Assembly (NCBI RefSeq): GCF_000298075.1
Contig: NZ_JH815595.1
Coordinates: forward strand, 38,211 to 102,210
Length of the DNA: 64,000 bases
Source of the DNA: Staphylococcus massiliensis CCUG 55927
GTDB lineage: Bacteria; Bacillota; Bacilli; Staphylococcales; Staphylococcaceae
Direction: 5' to 3'
The notes beneath the pieces are model-generated. The model ran no database searches, was not told the origin of the DNA, and worked only from the letters and a program-made list of their open reading frames with translations. Position 1 is the first letter of the stretch. Each line of letters opens with the position of its first letter. The translations under genes were made by a program, and so were the position numbers. This document shows positions 8,793 to 18,410 of this stretch, one piece after another.

Positions 8793-9977
8793 AATTAAAA
8801 AGTGATATATGAGTGTACCGATGTAATTACCAATCACATATCCAAGAGTGCCAACAATTAGAATAGGTCCAACTAAACTATTCCAATTTTTACTTATAGC
8901 TAATGCTGCAGCTGTAGTGGGTCCACCTGCTGTAGCATTACTTGCAAGTACTATCTCTTCAATACTAAATTTAAATAGCTTACCTAAAGTTAAGGTTGTT
9001 GTAATATTACTTATAAGAATGATTATTACAAACACAAATAATAGAGGTGTATGATTAATTATAATAATTAATGAAGCTGGTGCTCCTATAACTACAAAGA
9101 AAATATAAATTAAGAATGTACCGATTTCATTAGCACCTGAAAGTTTGTCGAAAAAGTCGTTAAATACTGCAACTATAACTAGCGTGAATGTTGTAATTAA
9201 TAGGTAAGGATCTGTTATGAATACTTCTAAAAATTTAAGGTAAGGCACCTCTGGAAAAATATTTTTAAGAATTTCGGATAATTTGAAACTTGTGGCTGCT
9301 ATTATAAAAGCAATCCCTATAGCAAAGGCTATATCGGTAAGTTTTATTGTTTTAGGCTTCCAATAATCTTCGTTTTTTGAATGATTATTTTCTAAGTCAT
9401 TGCTTCTAAAATATTTTTTAATAAAAGGTAAGTTTGGTAAAGCAAGTAATATCATAAAATAGAAGGCCATAACAGTATTATCTGCTACTATAGTAGATGA
9501 AATAAGGTCGCTTGGAGCTTGGAATTTACCACTCAAAGCAGCAAAATTCACGCCTCCTCCAATGTAACTACCCGTCATCATTGCACCTATTTTAGATAAA
9601 TGTGGTATAAATGGATTCAATAGAACATATGCCAAAGTTACACCTATTACTGTTCCTAATGCGCTAATCAAAAATATAATAAGTAACCTTCTACTTTGTT
9701 TCCAAATTTTTATAATGTTAGCTTGAAATAATAAAAGTGGTATAGCAAGAGGTACTATATATTTCCAAACTGTATCATAAACTGGTGATTCAGTAGGTAT
9801 GATCTTCAGGTTAGATAATAACATTGCGCTAAGTAAACCTAATATAGCTCCTGATATTAAATTAGCCCATTTATATTTATGTTCTAAAATAATACTTATA
9901 GAAGCACAACTAATTATAATTGCCCATAAAGTCCAATAATCATTATCTGCAATTAATGTGCTACCTAAATGCATCAT
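8781..9977 (-). CDS. DUF819 family integral membrane protein
   Basis: A 398-residue protein with about eleven transmembrane segments, matching the DUF819 (YjcL-like) family, whose fold resembles membrane carriers. The conserved GSYIGGGVNFAA segment and the NATAGGPTTAAA repeat near the C-terminus look like paired substrate-site motifs of inverted-repeat carriers. The substrate is unknown. The gene looks AT-richer than its neighbours and sits where S. aureus, as I recall it, has the HAD gene next to the deoxynucleoside kinases. Overlapping CodY-like boxes upstream suggest a role in amino-acid or nitrogen metabolism. Confidence 0.85.
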   Translation of the reverse strand: MMHLGSTLIADNDYWTLWAIIISCASISIILEHKYKWANLISGAILGLLSAMLLSNLKIIPTESPVYDTVWKYIVPLAIPLLLFQANIIKIWKQSRRLLIIFLISALGTVIGVTLAYVLLNPFIPHLSKIGAMMTGSYIGGGVNFAALSGKFQAPSDLISSTIVADNTVMAFYFMILLALPNLPFIKKYFRSNDLENNHSKNEDYWKPKTIKLTDIAFAIGIAFIIAATSFKLSEILKNIFPEVPYLKFLEVFITDPYLLITTFTLVIVAVFNDFFDKLSGANEIGTFLIYIFFVVIGAPASLIIIINHTPLLFVFVIIILISNITTTLTLGKLFKFSIEEIVLASNATAGGPTTAAALAISKNWNSLVGPILIVGTLGYVIGNYIGTLIYHFLILIP

Positions 9978-10021
9978 AATACCATCCCCCTTTATAATAA
10001 ATTAAGTATACCAAAATATTC

Positions 10022-10045
10022 ATTTGTCTGAAAATACTGAAAATT
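10022..10045 (-). promoter_or_regulatory. Two overlapping CodY-like boxes upstream of the DUF819 gene
   Basis: ATTTGTCTGAAAATA (10022-10036) and AAAATACTGAAAATT (10031-10045) each match the 15-base CodY consensus at 12 positions. They overlap by exactly 6 bases, as at ilvE. They lie 45-68 bases before the start codon. Confidence 0.5.
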
Positions 10046-10075
10046 AAACTCTCTAAATTAATATTACAAATATAA

Positions 10076-10115
10076 AAAGCCTACATTGTCACAACGACAA
10101 TACAGGCATTTTAAA
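10076..10115 (-). terminator. Terminator of the deoxynucleoside kinase gene
   Basis: On the minus strand GCCTgtATTGTC pairs with GACAATgtAGGC, with a small symmetric internal loop, followed by TTTTT. Confidence 0.7.
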
Positions 10116-10163
10116 AGTTGAGTTTATACAATATTCACTGTCACAGTTCACCAAACTAGCATT

Positions 10164-10826
10164 TCATCGCTTATCGACATTGCGATAGGTCTCAATGACG
10201 CGCGCAATTTTCTCAATAATTGGGTCGATACTATCAATCGATTCATTAAGGTCATAATCATTAATATCAACGCGTACAACAGGACACGCATTAAAGCTGT
10301 CAATCCAATCTTGATAGCGCTTATATAATCGCTTCCAATAATCTATGTCCGTGTCAAGCTCCATTTGACGCCCTCGAGCTTGAATACGTTCCATAATACC
10401 ATCGAAGTCACTTTCAAGGTAAATCAATACGTCAGGCTTCGGAAAGTAAGGCGTCAGAACCATCGCGTTAAAGAGCGACTGATACGTTTCGAAATCCTCA
10501 TTCGTCATCGTACCTTGCTCCTGATGCATACGCGCAAAGATGTCGACATCCTCATAAATCGAACGATCCTGCACGAAACCGCCACCATATTCAAACATTT
10601 TCTTCTGCGTTTTAAAGCGTTCTGCCAGGAAGAAGATTTGAAGGTGAAAGCTCCATCTCTCAAAGTTATCATAGAATTTATCTAAGTACGGATTATGATC
10701 CACATTTTCAAAGGAAGTCCGAAACGCTAACTTCTCAGCTAACGCACGCGTTAAGGTTGACTTACCAACGCCAACAGTCCCCGCAATCGTAATGACCGCG
10801 TCGTTTGGTATTGTAGTTTGATGCAT
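10164..10826 (-). CDS. Deoxyadenosine/deoxycytidine-type deoxynucleoside kinase
   Basis: A 220-residue kinase that phosphorylates purine (or pyrimidine) deoxynucleosides for salvage. The P-loop GTVGVGKST is at residues 16-24, the DRS motif at about 89-91, and an Arg-rich lid follows. The start at 10826 has GGAGG 8 bases upstream and gives the standard N-terminus; a longer in-frame start at 10919 would add an unconserved tail. S. aureus carries two overlapping kinase genes here (dAK and dGK, from memory). Only one is present, and the partner is not in the window. Confidence 0.88.
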   Translation of the reverse strand: MHQTTIPNDAVITIAGTVGVGKSTLTRALAEKLAFRTSFENVDHNPYLDKFYDNFERWSFHLQIFFLAERFKTQKKMFEYGGGFVQDRSIYEDVDIFARMHQEQGTMTNEDFETYQSLFNAMVLTPYFPKPDVLIYLESDFDGIMERIQARGRQMELDTDIDYWKRLYKRYQDWIDSFNACPVVRVDINDYDLNESIDSIDPIIEKIARVIETYRNVDKR

Positions 10827-10922
10827 GTTTAAATTCCTCCATTTTCTTGAAAAAGTCCTTATGAACATTAACTCCATTTTTAAGTTAATTTGATACATAT
10901 ATGATTGTATGTTTCTCATATT

Positions 10923-11042
10923 TGTCGATTACTCATGTGTATCATTATGGATTCATTTGTCAATTACTCATGTGTATCATTTTTCAAATTATTATTCATG
11001 CGCATGTTTTTACTATTTTCGAATGAACTTTTCACATGAGTG
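10923..11042. repeat. Repeated ATTACTCATGTGTATCAT elements between divergent genes
   Basis: TGTC(G/A)ATTACTCATGTGTATCAT occurs twice (from about 10923 and 10958). The core ACTCATGTG recurs inverted as CACATGAGT at about 11034. The elements lie between the divergent kinase and tadA genes and could be operator sites. No regulator is identified. Confidence 0.4.
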
Positions 11043-11088
11043 ATATACGTAATGTTAAAATAGAACATAAAGAGTTTAACACATTTGA

Positions 11089-11586
<498 letters not shown>

Positions 11587-11680
11587 AGTTTGTTAAACTA
11601 GGTCTATATGAGAATAATTCTTAATCGTAATATTTAGATTTGGTTCTTAAAGCATAGAAGAAAAGAGGTATTTGCGTCAC

Positions 11681-12568
11681 ATGATTAAACTCATTGCTAC
11701 AGATATGGACGGGACTTTATTAAACGCTGCACACGAAATTACAGAGGATAATATCAATGCGATCAAATTCGCTCAGGATAATGGTATTCCAGTTGTTATT
11801 GCAACAGGACGTGCATTCTATGAAGCGAATGGACCTGTTCAAGATACAGCGTTAAAGGTACCTTACATTTGTTTAAATGGTGCCGAAGTTAGGGATGAGT
11901 CGTTCGATATTCTGCACACTTCTAGTTTGAATCACGAATTACTACAGAAGATTCGTAACGTGCTCAATGCTGAGAACATTTATTATCAGGTATATACGAA
12001 CTTTGGTATTTATACTGAGGATCCTGAACGTGACCTTGAAATATATATGGATATCGCTCGAAAGGCCGGGCAAAAAGGTGACGAAGCTAAAATTCGCGCC
12101 GGTATTCAACAACGTATCGACAATGGTACGTTAAAGGTCGTTGATAATTATGACCAAATCGAATCTGTGCCAGGCGAAATTATCATGAAGCTATTGGCAT
12201 ACGATGCTGATTTAGATAAAATTGACCGTGCGAATCGATTACTGAGCGAAAGTACGAATCTCGCAGTATCATCTTCATCACGTGGCAATTTAGAAATTAC
12301 GCATTCTGACGCTCAGAAAGGGATTGCGTTAGGTGAAATCGCGGACCAACTCGGTATTGATATGAAACACGTGATGGCTATAGGTGATAACCGCAATGAT
12401 TTATCAATGTTAAATCGTGTTGGATATCCTGTAGCAATGAATAATGCAGTAGAAGAAGTTAAAGATGCTGCGACATTAGTAACGTTAACTAATGAAGAAA
12501 GTGGTGTCGCACATGCCATTTTCAAACTATTAAAAGAAGAAAACGGATTAGATTTTAGAGGTGAATAA
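11681..12568 (+). CDS. Cof-type HAD-IIB phosphatase
   Basis: A 295-residue HAD-IIB sugar-phosphatase-like protein. Motif I ATDMDGTL places Asp8 and Asp10 at the active site, and the [10 protein letters not shown] motif near residue 230 holds the magnesium aspartates. This subfamily dephosphorylates sugar phosphates, nucleotides, PLP or flavin precursors. The substrate here is unknown. The ATG at 11681 follows AGAGG; a TTG at 11672 is less well placed. It ends 4 bases before azo1, so the two are probably cotranscribed. Confidence 0.85.
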   Translation: MIKLIATDMDGTLLNAAHEITEDNINAIKFAQDNGIPVVIATGRAFYEANGPVQDTALKVPYICLNGAEVRDESFDILHTSSLNHELLQKIRNVLNAENIYYQVYTNFGIYTEDPERDLEIYMDIARKAGQKGDEAKIRAGIQQRIDNGTLKVVDNYDQIESVPGEIIMKLLAYDADLDKIDRANRLLSESTNLAVSSSSRGNLEITHSDAQKGIALGEIADQLGIDMKHVMAIGDNRNDLSMLNRVGYPVAMNNAVEEVKDAATLVTLTNEESGVAHAIFKLLKEENGLDFRGE

Positions 12569-12572
12569 ATTA

Positions 12573-13142
12573 ATGAAAGGTTTAATGATTATAGGGAGTG
12601 CGCAACAGAACTCTCACACAAGAGCGTTAGGCCAATATTTAATTGGGCAATTTAATACACACGATTGCTGTGATTTAGAAATTTTTGATCTTGCTGAAAA
12701 GCCAATTCATACACTAGACTTTACTGGCGTTAATGAAGTGCCTGAAGCATATCAACAACATGCAAAAGAACTTCAAGAAAAAGCGCGTGAAGCGGATTTC
12801 TTTATCCTTGGTACGCCGAACTACCATGGTACATTCTCAGGTAACTTGAAAAATGCTTTAGACCATTTAACGATGGACGACTTCAAAATGAAGCCAGTAG
12901 GTCTTGTATGTAACAGCGGCGGTATTGTAAGTTCAGAGCCATTATCTCACTTACGCGTAGTCGTAAGAACATTACTCGGCATTGCCGTACCAACTCAAAT
13001 CGCTACACACGACCATGATTACGGTAAAACAGAAGACGGTAAGCGCTATTTAAAAGACGAAGAATTCCAACTTCGCGCGCGATTATTCGTAGACCAAATC
13101 GTATCATTCGTCAACAATGCCCCGTATGATCATTTAAAATAA
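12573..13142 (+). CDS. azo1: NAD(P)H-dependent FMN reductase (azoreductase type)
   Basis: A 189-residue flavodoxin-fold quinone/azo reductase that binds FMN and reduces azo dyes, quinones or flavin using NAD(P)H. The phosphate-binding N-terminus GSAQQNSHT is at residues 8-16 and the FMN loop [10 protein letters not shown] at 81-90. It closely resembles the S. aureus Azo1 protein as remembered. The ATG at 12573 follows GAGGTG of the upstream reading frame end; an in-frame GTG at 12561 overlaps that site. A strong terminator follows. Confidence 0.88.
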   Translation: MKGLMIIGSAQQNSHTRALGQYLIGQFNTHDCCDLEIFDLAEKPIHTLDFTGVNEVPEAYQQHAKELQEKAREADFFILGTPNYHGTFSGNLKNALDHLTMDDFKMKPVGLVCNSGGIVSSEPLSHLRVVVRTLLGIAVPTQIATHDHDYGKTEDGKRYLKDEEFQLRARLFVDQIVSFVNNAPYDHLK

Positions 13143-13153
13143 TTTCAATAAGG

Positions 13154-13186
13154 AAGACGGAAGCTTGAGTGCTTCCGTCTTTTTCA
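13154..13186 (+). terminator. azo1 terminator
   Basis: AAGACGGAAGC pairs with GCTTCCGTCTT around a 6-base loop, followed by TTTTC. Confidence 0.9.
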
Positions 13187-13291
13187 TTTGAGCGAGGCTG
13201 CGGGTAAGGGCACCGGCCTTCGGTTTGAAGGGTATATGGTTTTGAGGTAAGGGCGCCGTTAGCTCTAAGGATTATGTACGTAGTAGGGAGA

Positions 13292-13645
13292 AGCGCCGTT
13301 ATGCGAAAGAAATTTGAAACAATCGCATAAGGGCGCCGTTACGCGAAAGAAATTTGAAACAATCGCATAAGGGAGCCGTTACGCGAAAGAAAATAAAAAC
13401 AATCGCATAAGGGAGCCGTTACGCGAAAGAAAAATAAAACAATCGCATAAGGGCCCCGTTATGCGAAAGAAAATAAAAACAATCGCATAACGGCCTTTGC
13501 ACCCTATAGAGATCTAAAATAATTTGTTCACGGACGACTCAACAATCAGGAATTTTCGGTGACGAAAATTTTCCTTGTTACAAAGACTGAATCAAACAAT
13601 GTAATAAGGACGCCTTATTACAAAGACTGAATCAAACAATGTAAC
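13292..13645. repeat. Array R2: five type-A and two type-B 40-bp repeats with a linking hairpin
   Basis: Five type-A units (GTTAYGCGA...TCGCATAA, about 13292-13491) are followed by a spacer with a hairpin at 13549-13574 (GAATTTTCG loop GTGA CGAAAATT). Two type-B units follow (GTTACAAAGACTG...CAATGTAA, 13577-13645). All have a 40-bp period. The layout A-hairpin-B is the mirror of array R3. The stretch between azo1 and queH otherwise holds only their terminators. Confidence 0.88.
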
Positions 13646-13754
13646 ATGGCACCGAAACTATACATACTGACGCTTTAATTTTTACCCTTAACCTAAAGGC
13701 GACTGCTAATCCAACTCTTTTCAACTTACCTCAACACACCTGCTCCTTATCAAA

Positions 13755-13796
13755 CAAAAAAAGCCAGTTCATTCTATTAAAGAATGTACCGGCACC
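13755..13796 (-). terminator. queH terminator
   Basis: On the minus strand GCCGGT.CATTCT pairs with GAATGAACTGGC, followed by seven T. Confidence 0.8.
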
Positions 13797-13827
13797 TCTA
13801 TACTTCAAACAAGACCTATCCGCTAAA

Positions 13828-14550
13828 TTAATCGCCTGTCACATACGCTTTTGCATGAGCATTTACAGCTTTCAAGTCAATACCTTGGGCTTTTGCTGCG
13901 AAGACACAACCACAGTAACACTGCCTATAAATCTGATAATCGTTACACATTTCAATTGACCTTTGGTAGCCATTATTTTTCTTAAAGTCGCTCGGAAGAT
14001 ACGATGCCTTAAAGTCCTTTTCCACAGAGAGACCCAACTGATTAATAAGTTCGGCGTTCTTCTTTGGCGACAACGTCAACGCGCTTCCGAAATAATCGTA
14101 ACCTAAGCGATCACTAGCTTCCGCCACGATTTCCAAGCGCATTTCAAAGCAAGCCGTACAACGTAAACCGCCCTCAGGCTCGTCCATCACACCTTTATCC
14201 TTCGCCATCTTCATGAACGACTTAGGGTCGTACGGCGCCTCGTAATACTTCACATCCGTGCCAGTTCGCGCATTAAATGCCTCAATAAACGCCTTCTGAA
14301 CCTTCGCACGACGCAGATACTCATATTTCGGATGAATATTCGAGTTCGCAAAGTAAATCCCGACGTCCGCATGCGCACACAAATATTCGAGCGTAAACGT
14401 ACTGCACGGCGCACAACAACTATGCAGCAGGATGGAGGGACGCTGGTCATGCCGCGCCCACGACGCAATCATCTTCTTCAAGACCCTATCGTAATTAATC
14501 TTCTGATACTTCATCTTCGGTAATATATCATTCGCTGTAATCAGTGTCAT
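13828..14550 (-). CDS. queH: Epoxyqueuosine reductase QueH
   Basis: A 240-residue QueH (formerly DUF208) enzyme that reduces epoxyqueuosine to queuosine in tRNA, the last step of Q synthesis. The iron-sulfur and metal ligands are visible: CC-x2-C at residues 45-49, CxxC at 131-134, and the Cys cluster CYCGC at 211-215. GGGAGA precedes the ATG. It stands alone between array R2 and a TetR regulator. GTP cyclohydrolase FolE2, encoded 4 kb away, can supply the first step toward Q precursors, though it also serves folate. Confidence 0.9.
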   Translation of the reverse strand: MTLITANDILPKMKYQKINYDRVLKKMIASWARHDQRPSILLHSCCAPCSTFTLEYLCAHADVGIYFANSNIHPKYEYLRRAKVQKAFIEAFNARTGTDVKYYEAPYDPKSFMKMAKDKGVMDEPEGGLRCTACFEMRLEIVAEASDRLGYDYFGSALTLSPKKNAELINQLGLSVEKDFKASYLPSDFKKNNGYQRSIEMCNDYQIYRQCYCGCVFAAKAQGIDLKAVNAHAKAYVTGD

Positions 14551-14898
14551 CGTCTTCTCCCATAAATTTAAATATATTTTAATATTATATGGTTGTTGTC
14601 AATATTTCTACTCCCTTGTGAAAAGCCCTTCACCGATAACTTCATTTATATGTGAAAAGCCCTTATCCAACAACATCACTAATTCAGAAGACCTAAAGTC
14701 GGCAGCTACACACAATTTCCGAAGCTCACACGCCTCTTAGCACTATCTCTGTAAAAATCTCTTTGCTAAATCCACGTCTACTTTACCCGTACCAAATCTC
14801 CGAACTAAATCATTCCTATCAAGCCATCGTACTCAATCTCCGAACTAAATCATTCCTACCAAGTCATCGTACTCAATCTCCGCTTTAAACCTCTATAC
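14551..14898. other. Intergenic gap with short direct repeats
   Basis: The gap holds the queH promoter region (AT-rich, 14560-14605), two copies of TGTGAAAAGCCCTT 33 bases apart (14619 and 14652), and the tandem repeat listed separately at 14803. No gene is seen. GAAAAGCCC elements recur near 28.9, 31.7, 40.0 and 51.2 kb. Confidence 0.45.
14803..14890. repeat. Tandem repeat of 40-bp period, about 2.2 copies
   Basis: The unit AATCTCCGAACTAAATCATT and its following 20 bases occur twice in full, with a third partial copy (AATCTCCG) running into the end of the TetR gene region. The sequence is unlike the type-A and type-B arrays but shares their 40-bp period. Confidence 0.7.
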
Positions 14899-15444
14899 TC
14901 AATCCTTAACTTCTAAGTTAACAACACGATGGAAGATATCATCGAGTTCAGAAGGGGTTTTGTCAACTTGATATTCATCAACCCATTGTGTCATACCACT
15001 TAACAAACCACCGTAGATATAAAAAATCGCATCTTCGGGCACTTTAGGGTCTACAGATATACGGCTCACATTATCCTTAATATCCTTTTTAAATAAATCA
15101 ATGAAGTGGTTTACAAGTGTTGACCTGAATGCCGCATCGTACATTTGACGGCGTTCGACGTTTTTTGTATTCTCATCCATTAATTTCATAAAAGAGGTAA
15201 ATGGCGCATTTATACGTGTTTTCAAATCAACCTTAAAATAATCTTCGGTCTTTTCCTTAAATAAATAAAGGAGTAAATCGTATTTATCGTAAAAGTGCTT
15301 ATAAAACGTTGTCCGATGAACGAGTGCTTCTCTACAAATTTGATTCACAGAAACTGTAGAAAATTCATGTTTCGTCAATAGCTTAAACAAGGCTTCAGAC
15401 AAAGCTTTCTTAGTTTTAATCACGCGTAAATCTTTGTTGTTCAT
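14899..15444 (-). CDS. TetR/AcrR family transcriptional regulator
   Basis: A 181-residue TetR regulator with an N-terminal helix-turn-helix (about residues 31-51, ending in RTTFYKHF) and an unconserved ligand-binding domain. It is divergent from an MMPL transporter, the usual layout for local repression. In S. aureus the FarR/FarE pair (TetR regulator and MMPL fatty-acid exporter) has this arrangement, so fatty acid or lipid-like inducers are possible. AAAGGAG precedes the ATG. Confidence 0.85.
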   Translation of the reverse strand: MNNKDLRVIKTKKALSEALFKLLTKHEFSTVSVNQICREALVHRTTFYKHFYDKYDLLLYLFKEKTEDYFKVDLKTRINAPFTSFMKLMDENTKNVERRQMYDAAFRSTLVNHFIDLFKKDIKDNVSRISVDPKVPEDAIFYIYGGLLSGMTQWVDEYQVDKTPSELDDIFHRVVNLEVKD

Positions 15445-15470
15445 TCTACACTTCTCCTTTTTTGTAGTTT

Positions 15471-15539
15471 ATCTATACACATATTCGAAAATATACCTAT
15501 GATATTGTGTTTAAACGCTTTAAAATATGTATAGAGATA
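15471..15539. promoter_or_regulatory. Candidate TetR operator half-sites
   Basis: CTATACACATATT (about 15473-15485) and AATATGTATAG (15524-15534) are inverted copies in the gap between the divergent TetR and MMPL genes. The placement suits autoregulation and repression of the transporter. Confidence 0.45.
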
Positions 15540-15590
15540 ATATACAGTGTATGGTTAAACTATAACGTTGAATATAAAAGGGGGCAAATT

Positions 15591-17753
15591 ATGGCTAAGA
15601 TGTTGTATCGCATAGGGACATTTCTAGCTAAACATAAGTGGATGACGATTTTAGCGTGGGTTATCATACTCGCTGCAATCATTATTCCATTATCGATAAA
15701 TAAACCACAGTTTCAAAATGATATTAAGATGACTGGACTTCAGTCGCTTGATACGAATGACAAGATTGAAAAGGCTTTTGATCAAGACAGCGAAAAGGCC
15801 AACATAAGACTTGTATTTAAAGATAAGAACGAGAAGGGCATAACAAAGCCTGAAGTTACGAAAGATATTAAAGAACTCTTGAAAGACATTAAAGACAATG
15901 ACAAACACGTTGAATCTGTTGTGGACCCTTACGAGAAAAAGCAAATCAACGAGAAACAAACAACTGCATTTGCGGATGTAAATTATGACGTTTCAATGAC
16001 GTCTATTGATAAAAAATCTATTGAAAAAGTAAGAGACGCAGCTGAGAAAGTGGAAAGTGATGATTTACAAATCGAAATGACTGGTAACGCGATGAACTCG
16101 CAATCAGAAATGGGCGGTGCCTCAGAAGCTATTGGTATCGGTGTCGCATTCGTGATCTTACTTATCACATTCGCATCACTTATTGCGGCAGGTTTACCTA
16201 TCATCAGTGCACTTGTCGGTTTAGGTAGTGGTGTCGGCATCATCGCATTACTAACGTATGCATTCGATATTCCGAACGTGACACTATCTCTAGCAGTCAT
16301 GATTGGTTTAGCACTCGGTATTGATTACGCTTTATTCATTCTATTCCGCTTTAAGAAGGTCAAAGCAACTGAGAAAGATCCAATTAAAGCGACAGGTATC
16401 GCACTCGGTACAGCAGGTAGTGCCGTGATCTTCGCAGGTATTACTGTACTAATCGCCGTTTGTGGTCTAGGACTTGTAGGCATCGATTTCTTAAGTATGA
16501 TGGGTTACATGTCAGCGATTACAGTGTTACTCGCTATTTTAAGTGCGATTACATTAATTCCGGCACTTATTAGCGTCTTCCACAAACGCATTAAAGTTAA
16601 AGAGAAAGATAAGCATACTGATAATAAAGATAATTTCTGGTCAAAAGTCATTTTAAAACAACCTATTATCGCAGTGTTACTTGGTGTCATCTTACTTGGT
16701 GCACTCGCAATTCCTTATTCACACATGCGCTTAGGTATTCCAGACAATGGTATGAAACCGAAAGATTCAACTGAAAAGAAAGCTTACGATATCATTGCAG
16801 ATGACTTTGGCGAAGGGTTTAACGGCCCAATCGTTATGCTAGCTGACATCTCAGATAAAAAAGATAATCCGCAAGCATTACAAAAAGATTTAGGCGATAT
16901 TGTAAAACACATTAACGACATGGATAACGTGAAGATGGCGTCTAAACCGCAAATTAGTAAAGATCAAAATCATGCATTAATTACCGTTATTCCTGAAAAG
17001 GGACCTAACGCAAAATCTACTGAAAACTTAGTTCACGACTTAAGAGATTATCAAGATGATACGAAAGACAAATACGATATCGATACAGAACTTTCTGGTC
17101 AAAGTGTGATTAACATCGATATGTCAGATAAACTTAATCAAGCTATTCCATTATTCGCAGGCGTTATCGTATTACTCGCATTCATCATCTTAATGGTAGT
17201 CTTCCGTTCAATCCTTATTCCGTTAAAAGCTGTGCTAGGTTTCGTACTTTCATTACTAGCAACGCTTGGATTTACGACTCTTATCATTCAAGACGGTGTC
17301 TTCGCGAACCTCATTGGTATTGATACGACAGGTCCAATACTTGCATTCTTACCGGTAATCACAATTGGGTTATTATTCGGTTTAGCGATGGACTACGAAG
17401 TCTTCTTAATGTCTCGTATCCATGAAGCTTATACGTCAACTCAAGATAACGACCGTTCAATCCGTACTGGTATTAAAGAAAGTGGTCCCGTTGTAGTAGC
17501 TGCAGCATTAATCATGTTCAGTGTCTTCATCGGCTTCGTATTCCAAAACGATGTCATGATTAAATCAATGGGTATCGCGCTTGCATTTGGTGTCTTATTC
17601 GATGCATTCGTAGTCAGAATGACAATCATTCCTGCACTAACAAAACTCTTCGGACGTGCATCATGGTATATGCCTAAATGGTTAAAACGTATTCTACCGC
17701 ACGTCGATATCGAAGGGCATGCACTTACAAAATCGTTAAAAGACAAGAAATAA
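15591..17753 (+). CDS. MMPL/RND family transporter
   Basis: A 720-residue MMPL-type RND exporter with an N-terminal membrane helix, a large extracytoplasmic loop, a five-helix block, a second loop and a second helix block. Proton-relay motifs GIDYALF and AMDYEVF sit in the two halves. Such proteins export lipids, fatty acids or hydrophobic drugs. The ATG at 15591 follows GGGGG at good spacing; an earlier in-frame start at 15507 lies within the promoter region. Control by the divergent TetR protein is inferred. FarE-like function is possible but not shown. Confidence 0.87.
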   Translation: MAKMLYRIGTFLAKHKWMTILAWVIILAAIIIPLSINKPQFQNDIKMTGLQSLDTNDKIEKAFDQDSEKANIRLVFKDKNEKGITKPEVTKDIKELLKDIKDNDKHVESVVDPYEKKQINEKQTTAFADVNYDVSMTSIDKKSIEKVRDAAEKVESDDLQIEMTGNAMNSQSEMGGASEAIGIGVAFVILLITFASLIAAGLPIISALVGLGSGVGIIALLTYAFDIPNVTLSLAVMIGLALGIDYALFILFRFKKVKATEKDPIKATGIALGTAGSAVIFAGITVLIAVCGLGLVGIDFLSMMGYMSAITVLLAILSAITLIPALISVFHKRIKVKEKDKHTDNKDNFWSKVILKQPIIAVLLGVILLGALAIPYSHMRLGIPDNGMKPKDSTEKKAYDIIADDFGEGFNGPIVMLADISDKKDNPQALQKDLGDIVKHINDMDNVKMASKPQISKDQNHALITVIPEKGPNAKSTENLVHDLRDYQDDTKDKYDIDTELSGQSVINIDMSDKLNQAIPLFAGVIVLLAFIILMVVFRSILIPLKAVLGFVLSLLATLGFTTLIIQDGVFANLIGIDTTGPILAFLPVITIGLLFGLAMDYEVFLMSRIHEAYTSTQDNDRSIRTGIKESGPVVVAAALIMFSVFIGFVFQNDVMIKSMGIALAFGVLFDAFVVRMTIIPALTKLFGRASWYMPKWLKRILPHVDIEGHALTKSLKDKK

Positions 17754-17771
17754 TATAAGATATAACTTTCG

Positions 17772-17842
17772 TTAACCTTGCGTAAGGGTTTGGTTGGATT
17801 GCTTCAAGTAATCGCCAAGCTCAAGCGCAAGGTTATTTTTAT
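17772..17842 (+). terminator. Terminator of the MMPL gene
   Basis: TAACCTTGCG and CGCAAGGTTA form the base of a long stem-loop with an inner partial stem, followed by TTTTT. Confidence 0.75.
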
Positions 17843-17968
17843 GTATAGGGGTTCGGACTATGTGAAGGGTATTTAAGCCGAGTTAAGAGGGCGAACTTCT
17901 AAAATAATAAGGTTAGTTCATGGCATAAATCCTAAACGTGTTTAAGGGGGTCACGACTTCTTTAGGAG

Positions 17969-18335
17969 TAGGGCGCCCATGCTACATTGTTTGAGAGAGT
18001 CTTTGTAACAAGGCGCCCATGCTACATTGTTTGTGTCAGTCTTTGTAACATGGCGCCCATGTTACATTGTTTGAGAGGGTCTTTGTAATAAGAGGTCCAT
18101 GCTACATTGTTTGTGTCAGTCTTTGTAATAAGGCGCCCATGCTACATTGTTTGAGTAAGTCTCTGTAACAAGGCGTCCATGTTACATTGTTTGAGTCAGT
18201 CTTTGTTATAAGGCGCCCATGTTACATTGTTTGAGTAAGTCTCTGTAACAAGGCGCCCATATTACATTGTTTAAGTAAGTCTCTGTAGCAAGGCGCCCAT
18301 GTTACATTGTTGACGTCAGTCTTTGTAATAAGGAA
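17969..18335. repeat. Array R3a: nine type-B 40-bp repeats
   Basis: Nine units beginning GCGCCCAT and containing (G)TTACATTGTTTGAG...GTCTTTGTAAC, with 40-bp period. They are the reverse complement of the type-B units of R2 and R4. The ends of each unit (GTTACA / TGTAAC) can pair. The array continues through a hairpin into type-A units. Confidence 0.9.
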
Positions 18336-18357
18336 AATTTTCGTCAACGAAAATTTC
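18333..18357. repeat. Hairpin linking type-B and type-A repeats
   Basis: GAAAATTTTCG TCAA CGAAAATTTC is a long perfect inverted repeat. The same hairpin, reversed and with loop GTGA, joins the two repeat types in array R2. Confidence 0.8.
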
Positions 18358-18410
18358 TGATTATTGATCCGTTTGTCATACATCTAGCTTTAGATCACTA
18401 TAGGGTACTT

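Noticed and set aside
14551..14620. preQ1 riboswitch upstream of queH
   Set aside because: I found no C-rich pseudoknot-like aptamer in the queH leader.
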